Shown here: piece by piece, positions 56,453 to 64,000 of the stretch
Layout of the letters: each line of letters starts with the position of its first letter
How positions within the stretch are numbered: position 1 is the stretch's first letter
Assembly (NCBI GenBank): GCA_002900995.3
Contig: CM035311.1
Coordinates: 2,790,001-2,854,000 of the forward strand
Reading direction: 5' to 3'
Length of the DNA stretch: 64,000 nucleotides
DNA from: Ganoderma boninense
Taxonomy: Eukaryota; Basidiomycota; Agaricomycetes; Polyporales; Polyporaceae
The notes under the pieces: model-generated
What the model was told of the DNA's origin: nothing
What the model saw: only the letters and a program-made list of their open reading frames with translations
The model's database searches: none
Position numbers and translations under genes: made by a program

Positions 56453-57226
56453 TTACTCTTCCTTCTCTCTTTGAGAGTCGCCGCCCGAGCTGATGAGCTT
56501 CTGCACGCGGGAAGCCATGTCGAACGTCATGACAAGAGGCACGAGGAAGAACGGAATGTAGCTTGAGAGGAGCAAGAGGCGCTGCTCCGCGGTTACCGAC
56601 AGGCCGGTGGAGAGGGGCGTCGGTGATACGGGAGTGGAGAGGATGACGGCGAGACAGGGAATAGTGGTCGTTGTTGTTGAGGCGGCATAAATGAGCAAGA
56701 GGATGTAGATCGACGTCGTCCCTACCAACACAGTGAAGTAGGGATGAATGAGAACACTTCAGCGCCAGAGTTAGATGGGGCTCACCTCGCCAGAGACCGC
56801 GAAGGCCGATGACGAATACAGGGACTTGGAAGAACCTAACAAACAGCGAGCATGCGAGATGGGGACTTGATTCGTCCTCGAGCAACGGGTACAACTCACG
56901 CTTCGAGGAGGAGGAAGCTCCGGAACCACGCATACGCCTCCAGCTGACCCTGACCAAAGTATCCCATGGCACTCCCGATCAAAGGATCATTCGACATATC
57001 GACATAGAACCTTGGGAGGTTGGAGACGGCAGCGGGAACCCATGTCTTGGGGTAAAGCGCTTGGATATCGATGAGGAAGGTGGCAGGTAGATGGATCTAA
57101 GCCGCGACTGGTGAGCTGACAGTGTCGACTCGGAGTTCGGGGACTGGCGAGAACGCAAGGACTTACGGCAAAGAAAAGGAAGTATACAAGGTCGCGTGTG
57201 CGGCAGGACAGGGGCGTGCGAGGCAT
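56453..57226 (-). CDS. EXPERA-domain membrane protein, TMEM97/sigma-2 receptor-like (191 aa, 4 exons)
   Basis: Exons 57226-57167, 57096-56900, 56835-56786 and 56721-56453 join in frame. Four membrane segments are visible: DLVYFLFFAIHLPATFLIDI, FRSFLLLEAFFQVPVFVIGL, TSIYILLLIYAAS and LLLLSSYIPFFLVPLVMTF. The loop with LYPKTWVPAAV and FYVDMSNDPLIGSAMG is characteristic of the family (N-D-P-L before the second helix pair). The C-terminal tail is charged (SQREKEE). Members sit in the endoplasmic reticulum and take part in sterol handling in animals; the role in fungi is little known. Length fits the family. Assignment by motif recall. Confidence 0.8.
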
Positions 57227-57910
57227 GGCAGTGGCAGAGTTGTCGCTAGCTTATAGTGTGCGATGTTGCATGTATAGTCGATGAGGGAGACGGCCGATGT
57301 AAGGTAAGACAAGCACTGCAGCAGGCGACGGGCGAAGCAGAAACCTGAACACGTCTTGGCGCCTACGCGTCGCGCGTCTTGCAAAACGCGTGGGGTCACA
57401 AATGAGTGACACGCTCATAACATCCTCGGATCGATTCAGTTCGGCTCGATCTCGAAGCTAAGTCTAGCTCAGTATGCGCCCCCCCCGTGACATATTTACT
57501 CTCTAACCTGCTCGGTGCGTATGGCTTCGCGATGGAGAGGGTAGCAATGGCACCAAGACTCAGACAGAGGTGTGTGGATCGACGAAAGGGGCCGCTCGGT
57601 TTGAACTTGAATGAACCGGCGCGAAACCAGCTTGTCCCAAGGTGAGCTTCGAAAATCCAAATCCAAAATGAACAAACATCTTCCACTTCTGATGTGGGTA
57701 TCACTAGTACAGTAGTATTGAATGACGACGTTACCTCAATCCGAGTCGGTCGGTACGACCTTCAAGTTAAGTACACTCTTCCGTTCGTGTTCGTGTTCGT
57801 GTCCGCGTTCGTGTCCGCGTCCTTGTGCATTAATCGTGGTCGGCATCATCGCTAGTAGACAGTAGGCCACGTTGTTCCTCGGCTGTGATTGGGAATGCGA
57901 GACGGTACGC
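57227..57910. other. Intergenic with a GTTCGT-type hexamer repeat
   Basis: 57782-57823 is an imperfect tandem of CGTTCGTGTTCGTGTTCGTG and GTCCGCGTTCGTGTCCGCG units. Otherwise no gene. Confidence 0.6.
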
Positions 57911-59232
57911 TCAGCACGGCTTAGCGACGCCGCCGCCGAGGCAGACATTGCTGATCGTCCACATTGCGCGTCCGCCCGACGCGTTCTGGCCGTTGATGTC
58001 CGAGTGGAACGCCATGTTCACGTACTGGTCGAGGACATTGATCGCCGTCGCGCCTCCAGGGCCAGCAGTGTTGTATTCCCCGCTGCACGCAAAAGCAAGC
58101 AGGGTCAGCGACGCGCTTACTCGAACGGCAAGACATGGGAGGAGATGGTGGCAAGGCTTACCTGGTGAGGAAGGGCGCGTTCGGCGCCTGGACCTTCGTG
58201 AAGGGCCCGGTGACGCTCTGCGAGACGGCGTACGAGATGTCGTAGTACAAGGTGTTGTAGTTGTTCGACGAGAAGAACAGATAGTACCCTTTCCATGAAC
58301 CATCAGGCAAGGTTCTCGTTTAGCATCAGCAGAGCGAGAACGTACAGCCATCCCAGTAGATCATCGACGGAGCCTCGACGAGCCCGCCGTCGACGGGGTC
58401 GTTCGTGATGAGCGTCGTCGGCGAGCCGAGCAGGTCGTACCCGTTCGCGCCGACGTGCTGGATCTTGATCGGCGTCGACTTGCCGATCGAGTTCCCGTCG
58501 ACCTTCCACAGCACGTACAGCCCGCCCCCGGGGGCCTCGAAGCCCGACGCGTCGATCGCGCCGCCGTCGCCGAGGTCGCAGATGAGCGGCGACGCGTTCG
58601 GCGTGAAGGGCCCCGCGGGGTTGGTCGCCGTCGCGATCCCGATGCAGTGATCGTTGCTCGGCCCGCTGCTGCGGTGCGCGGTGTCTGTGTGGTCGCGTCG
58701 GGTGCACAGGTTTTTGGCGCGGTTAGATCAAGTAAGTTCGCGTGCCGCGAGGAGCACAGCCTCGCGGGGCCGAGTGGACTTACAGTACATGACGTAGTGG
58801 CCGGAGGTTATCTCGCGGACGTCGGGGGCCCAGACGGCTCTGCATCGGTCGCGATCACCGCGGAGGACGGCATCGGACGCATTCAAGCAGCGAAGGGGCA
58901 ACGGGGCAGAGGTACGCAGTCAGCGATGAGCATGGCGCGGACATCGGATCGCCGTTGTAAACCCACCCGTCAGCCCAGGATCCGACGCTGCTGAGGACGT
59001 TGGTAGGCGTGCTCCAGGTCGCGAAGTCGGTCGACTTGGACATCGGGACGAGGCCGGAGCCGGACGACGTCGAGTAGGCGTACCAGACTCCGTCAGAGTT
59101 GCGCATGATGCCAGGGTCGGGGAAGTCTTTATTGATGGCTGCGCCGTTGCTGACGGTACGCTTTACGGGCGTCGCGAAGGAGAGGGTGGTGACGACACCT
59201 AGGAGTGTCAGAAGAATGGTGGGGAATACCAT
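57911..59232 (-). CDS. Secreted glycoside hydrolase family 43 (319 aa, 5 exons)
   Basis: Exons 59232-58967, 58839-58784, 58684-58346, 58288-58162 and 58082-57911 join in frame. Signal peptide about 1-20, then a single-domain five-bladed propeller. The three catalytic carboxylates of GH43 can be placed: general base D39 in NKDFPDPGIMR, pKa-modulating D152 in GGAIDASGFEAP, general acid E211 in GLVEAPSMIYWDG. Other marks are AVWAPDVREITSGHYVMYY (90-108) and IGIATATNPAGPF. GH43 enzymes cleave alpha-L-arabinofuranosyl or beta-xylosyl links in plant cell-wall polysaccharides, or galactan in some subfamilies; I cannot fix the substrate. A plausible part of plant biomass breakdown. Confidence 0.9.
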
Positions 59233-60993
59233 GGCGATCGAAGAGGGGAGCGGTGTAAATGCTCGAGTTGAAGCCAGAAACGTAGGGAGAGGTTAGAGAA
59301 AGCTGTCTTGGCAGGGGAGGAGTGCTGTTGGCAGCTGAAGGGCGTAGGTGAGATAGAGGCTTAAATACCGCAGTGCAAGTTCTTGCGCCTCAAAGATCAT
59401 GCTGTCTTGACGTGCAGAACGTGCAAGGTTTTGGGCTTCCTTGCACGACCACATGTGTACACGATGATGTGATCGCTGAGGGAGCTGCGGGGCAGGTCTA
59501 TCGAATTCCATCGGGAAGCAAATGATGATGGGAAGACCGATGACGCGAGACGTTTTAGCTTGTTTTTGACATATCTCGTGGTGTATGTTCGTTCCTCCTG
59601 TCCCGCGGAAACCCCGTGGAAGCCGGCGAATTCATGACCTCATGGCTCCATATTCACCTGTGGGAATAGTGATGGAAGTAAGTAACTAGAATAGTAAGGA
59701 AGGGGTCGAACAACGTGAGACCTCTGAGGACACCGGATGACCATCGTCTGACAGTCATGCGTTTCGATTCCAGCCAGGTCGTTGGAAGGAGTCGAGCACC
59801 GTCAGTTGGATTACCGTTCGCAGGAGAGGTCGATCATACGGAAGCAGCTTCTGCGTCTTGTGAGCACGAAAGCTCCAGGCACGCCGTCGTACCGGAAACC
59901 CCTGGAACATGCTTGGAACATGGCTACGAACTGCAAGCCGTTACGCGACGGCAAACATTCCATCAATCCGTGAGTGAATGAAGCCATGGGCCTAACCGAC
60001 GAGGTTAGAAAGGGAATTCATGCGGAAGCTTGGAATCCGGAGTACAAGAATGACAAAGAATGAGTGGAGATGGACCCGGTGAATGCTCGCAGTCCAATAC
60101 TGACCCTATCGTGGAGCGTAGGTGTTTGTCCTCAACTGATTTCGCTGCAAGCTGCACTGTGACTCCAGCGGGTCAGCACAAACAACCAGCAATAGGCAAT
60201 TACTCACCGTGGAGAAGGCGTTTCAGCTCCAAAGGATGCACAGCGGTCTGATGTGACCTACGGAGGCCCTTGTGTCACCTATTCCAAGTTTCGGCTCGGA
60301 GCGGACTCGATCGATGTACGCGATTCTGGGCATGACTGGTCGCCACATCTCTGAGTCTGGAAAGGAGAGCTCGGAAAATGAAGTATGCTCAAGTTGATGC
60401 GAGTGGCCCCGGAGGTCAGCAACGCACAACAAAGCCGAAATTTGCGGAGACTGTTGTAGACTGAGTCGTGGCATGGCACTCCATGGCAGAAACAAAAAGC
60501 AGCAGGGCAAGCGCCTGCGACGCACCCGGCCGGGCCGTAAATCCCTTGCACTGCCACAAGACTTGCCGCAGCCCCTTGTCAGCTCCTTAACTGTAGTTTC
60601 TCAGTGGTTCGGCTTGTTGGAACGTGCGTGAATATTCTCGCCCGCCCTTACTGTACCTCGATTGCCGGTGAACGACGTTACCTTACTTTGGGCTACTAGG
60701 GCCCCGCCGCTTGATTCATGAACTAGACACGCTGATTTTGTCTGATTGTGCAGTAGACATCCGACGAAAGTGTGTGATACATCATCCTTCAGCAAGCCAA
60801 CCGCTCTAAGTAGTTCCCCCGTCCCAGCCTCGTCCCGTCTCGGCGCCCGCCAGCCACACGTCAAAACCCCCGTGAAACTACTCGCGTTGACTGACACTGC
60901 GCACAAACGTTGCCATCACATCAAATAGAATCAATCTCGTGGAAGGCCCGCGCCGCGTCCCGATTTTGCCCATCCTGACTCCTGGCGGCAGGC
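59233..60993. other. Intergenic between GH43 and the second A1 protease
   Basis: No gene, repeat or hairpin supported. Only short chance frames. Confidence 0.45.
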
Positions 60994-63095
60994 TCAGTTC
61001 GTGGTCGCAGTCGTGAAGGGCGTGTTCGCAATCCCGACGCGGCTGTTGGCGGTGTCGAAGACCGCGTAGAAACGCTCGAGGAAGGTCATGCCGTTGATGA
61101 AGTCGAGGCCCTCGCCGCTGCGCGTGCCGATCGAGCCGACGATGAGGTACACGCTGTTCGCGTTGCCACCGATGGCCGTGTTCAGCGCGCGCTGCAACGG
61201 AGAAGCAAGAAGTGTGTCAGTAAGAATACCGACGGTGCATGTGAGTGAGGGGCAGGCGGTACAGAGGACAAGGGGACGTGGGGAGAGACAATGAAAAGCC
61301 CGCGGAAAACTTAAGATTGAGGGGGGTTAGAAGAGAATTCAAAGTCGGAGAGCGAAGTTAAGGGCGAGAACACCCCCCGATGGGAAAAGAGGCCCAAGCA
61401 GACACGTACCGGCCAGATCTGGGCGTTCGGAGTGAGCTCGAAGGTGACCTGTAAGGCACACGCGCTATGTCAGAGGGCGTTGGCCGTGCGGCGAAGACTT
61501 CGGGGAGCACGCACCCCGCCCATGGTGAAGAACAAACTCTGCAGGTTCGCGAACTGGGCCGTCGTGAGGCGAAGGAGACCGGTGGCCCTGTCGGCAACGG
61601 CGCCGGTCGCACGCTGGTACCGCGTGAGTGCATCTGCGAACAGTGTCAGTGTCAACGCGAGTCGAAGCACGCGGCATATGGACGGGGAGAGGGAAAAGGT
61701 GACGTACCAGTGGCGATGAGGATGAGCGTGGTGCCCGTGTCGACGATGCCGGCCGTAGAGGACAGGATATTGGTGGACGTGCCGTATCTGATGGACTGGT
61801 CGATGCCGAAGAAGAGCGAGGCCGGCGACGTCTGCGTGAGAGGGCTGCATGCGGCCGGCAGTCAAATGAGCAGGCGTGCAGGCGTAGGCGTTAGCGTGAC
61901 CAGAACTTGACAACGAACGCAGCGGGCACATACACGAAGTTAATCGAGCCGGAGAACTTGTTCGAGTCGGTGCCACCGAAGGTGAGCTCGCCGTTGACGA
62001 TCTCGGGCACGCTCGTGGGCTCGAACGAGACGGAGACCAAGTCCTCGGTGATGATCCCCTGCGCGAACAGGTTGTCCGTCACTAGTCGGAGAATGCGAAC
62101 GCCGTCAGTGGCCCTGATTTTCGCGAAGCGCCTCAAAGAATGCTCTCACCAGTGGGGATGGTCGACCGCGTATCAGGGGAAAGAGTGCCAACGGTAAGGT
62201 CCACCGGCCCGATGCTGGACGGCCGGAAATGGGGCGTGAGACGGCGGCGCGGGAAACGAGGGAAGGAGGCATGAAGATGGAGAGAGCATACCCGACGATT
62301 CCGTCAACACCGTCGAAACCTTGGGAGGTGGTGGCAACGCCGATCGACTGGCCTGAGATCGTCAGGCCTGGTCCGAGCGCCACCGTGTCGGTGAACTCAG
62401 TGCCTGCGCCATAAACGTGAGTTTTTTCTGGGATGGCATGGGCATTTTGGAGCGAAATGGTGCCGCACCAGAGAACGAGCCGGAGCCATACGTGACCGAC
62501 TACAAGATGTGTCCAACGGATCAGCCATGACGACACGGTCGTATTCGTGAGGGCAGAAACTCACGACAGCGTCGCGCGTTTGCCGCGTGCTCGAGCTCTG
62601 CACGAACGACCTGCCAGCTCCGACCCAAGTGTTCGAACTACCGGTGTCGACAAGAAGGGAGTCTATACGCCCGCATGTCAGTGGTCTGGAATAGAAGACC
62701 GAGCAGCGAACCCACACGTTATCGCATTGGGGCTGCCAACCTCAACCTAGAACGCGTATATGCTTGTCAGTTTATGTCCTCCGTTGCCGCCACTGTGCAT
62801 GATCTTCCGAACTCCTTACGTTGATGACGTAGTCGACGGCCTGGTTGTCGGCGGGGACGCTGATGACCGCATCGGCGGAGAGCGGGGTACCCGAGAGGTG
62901 TGCGTTCGCGCGTGCAACGAGGTTGCGTGCGCGGGCCTGGTCGCGGGCGAGGAGTGTGCCCGAGCCAGTGAGGTTGAAACGCTTCGCCATCGGGATGCGT
63001 ACGAGGTTGTCGCGCACTTGTACGAGGGGCGTCGCGTGCGCCGTGACCGCGAGAGTCACGGTGAGGAGGAGGAGGGAGAATAGGCCGCGAGACAT
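60994..63095 (-). CDS. Polyporopepsin-like aspartic protease, family A1 (417 aa, 11 exons)
   Basis: Exons 63095-62820, 62746-62716, 62662-62565, 62499-62469, 62403-62292, 62214-62150, 62081-61934, 61844-61708, 61633-61515, 61448-61410 and 61191-60994 join in frame. Three exons are very short (31, 31 and 39 nt) and intron 10 is long (218 nt). Signal peptide about 1-21, propeptide with KRFNLTGSGTLLARDQARAR, mature chain from about 85. Catalytic sites: LLVDTGSSNTWVGAG (D108) and GIVDTGTTLILIAT (D289). Flap SVTYGSGSFSGTEF. FDGVDGIVGIGPVDLT is typical of mushroom A1 enzymes such as polyporopepsin. Secreted acid protease. Clearly a different branch from 22045-23626, with about twice the exon number. 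Confidence 0.9.
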
Positions 63096-64000
63096 GATGA
63101 CCAAGGAAAACGGAAGAGGAGAGGGGAGGGGCGAAGAGAGAGGATGTCTGAGCGGGACCTCCACAAAGACGTTCTGGCGGACGCTCGATCTACTTTTTAT
63201 AGCGAAGGATCCTCTGGGAGTCCGTCGGATCCATTCCCCAGATCATGCCACCAGGCACCCAGAACGAAGTTCCGAAAGGTCATGGCCGCGACGGAGAAGC
63301 ATCGTGGGACCCCGAACTTGGGTTGCTGGACTTGGCATGAGGTATACGGAGTTTTGGCGGGGGGTGGGCAAGTGATTATACAGAAAAGTCGTGTTAGGCA
63401 AGGACAACCCCCTGTGTTCCATCTTCAATGGTGCATCCTGGGTACATATCTCGTTGATCCCCTTGTACAGCTTCTGAGCATCAACGGGCAGGTACAGTGG
63501 CCGTGTCTGTAGAAGCTACTAGGGAGTCGGGGGTCCCGGAGTAAGCCTTTCATAGAAGCAGTAACAGCATATGGCCATACCTTGTAAAGGGAACCACGTG
63601 TAATTTTAACTCAACACCTGTGGGAGGAAAGCCGACTCACGTAACTGAGAAAACTCTACTGACTAGCGCTGTGAGCTTCTTCGGGGAATCTGCGAGACTT
63701 CAGAGAGTCAGAGACAGCTCAAGACATGAGCGACTGTTGTTATAGGGATACAAGAACATCACTATACCTGACATACAGATAGAAGGAGATCCTCGCCCAT
63801 TTGTGCGGACGGAAGCTCAACGTCGTGGCGTGCAGAGCGAAAGGTGCCGCTGACGATCGATGAGCCTCACGTTATGGGATGCGATGCCATGTGTACCACC
63901 TGGCTGTGAGAATCGAGTACGACATAATAATTCCACCGGACGCAAGATGTCAGGGAGCCCGGTGAACATAAAGAGGATTGCGCAGCAGCCCAGAATAGAG
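63096..64000. other. Upstream of the protease to the window end
   Basis: Should contain the protease promoter; CTTTTTATAGC on the plus strand near 63190-63200 (GCTATAAAAAG on the minus strand) is a TATA-type box about 100 bp before the start. No other gene supported. Confidence 0.45.

Noticed and set aside
1..64000. CRISPR arrays, rRNA genes or bacterial operons
   Set aside because: No regular spaced repeats or rRNA-like sequence; spliced genes throughout.

Overview
The window looks like nuclear DNA of an agaricomycete basidiomycete, probably a wood-decay mushroom. Genes are split by 45-90 nt GT-AG introns, and the gene content fits: a polyporopepsin-like A1 protease, a second A1 protease, a small thaumatin-like protein, a secreted GH43 enzyme, a mushroom-type AGC kinase and a Tad-like LINE with its own RNase H. 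All gene models were spliced by hand from splice signals and reading-frame phase; none was checked against RNA or a database.

Layout. From 1 to about 20 kb, mostly on the minus strand, lie members of an unrecognised multigene superfamily: B1 at 53-1723, a kinase relic at 2781-3990, pseudogene A1psi at 4571-5455, intact A2 at 6846-8342, pseudogene A8psi near 9254-9770, and weaker relatives E and D at 11.5-13.1 kb. A thaumatin-like gene sits among them at 10263-11031. An intact AGC kinase (14401-17157) and superfamily member B2 (18493-19984) follow on the plus strand. After a gene-poor stretch and an A1 protease (22045-23626), a plus-strand array runs from 24.8 to 36.7 kb: A3 (intact), A7psi, A4 (probably broken), A5psi and A6psi. 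An 8.76 kb non-LTR retrotransposon (36726-45482) with a 15-bp target duplication interrupts the array. It resumes with C1 (46791-49049) and truncated C2 (50958-52023). The right end (53.7-63.1 kb) is ordinary: an uncharacterised gene, an EXPERA/TMEM97-like membrane protein, a GH43 enzyme and a second A1 protease.

The unusual system is the superfamily and its repeat unit. Complete members share three exons with phase-0 introns: a short first exon ending in a basic motif close to R-x-[IV]-[GP]-[NE]-D, a Lys/Arg-rich second exon of 60-69 codons, and a long low-complexity third exon. In A, C and D the third exon carries a motif close to YSELAHA. Nearly every A and C copy is followed, about 160-520 bp past its last coding remnant, by an imperfect hairpin of 45-55 nt. 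There are ten such hairpins in two sequence classes, and their two arms have changed together. Beyond the hairpin lies a block resembling the promoter of the AGC kinase. Several copies (A1, A5, A6) are fusions of decayed kinase sequence to the second half of an A gene. A2, A4, C1 and C2 share a promoter element about 210-255 bp before the ATG. The whole looks like a fast-evolving, recombining array of [gene + hairpin + kinase-derived block] units. What the proteins and hairpins do is unknown.
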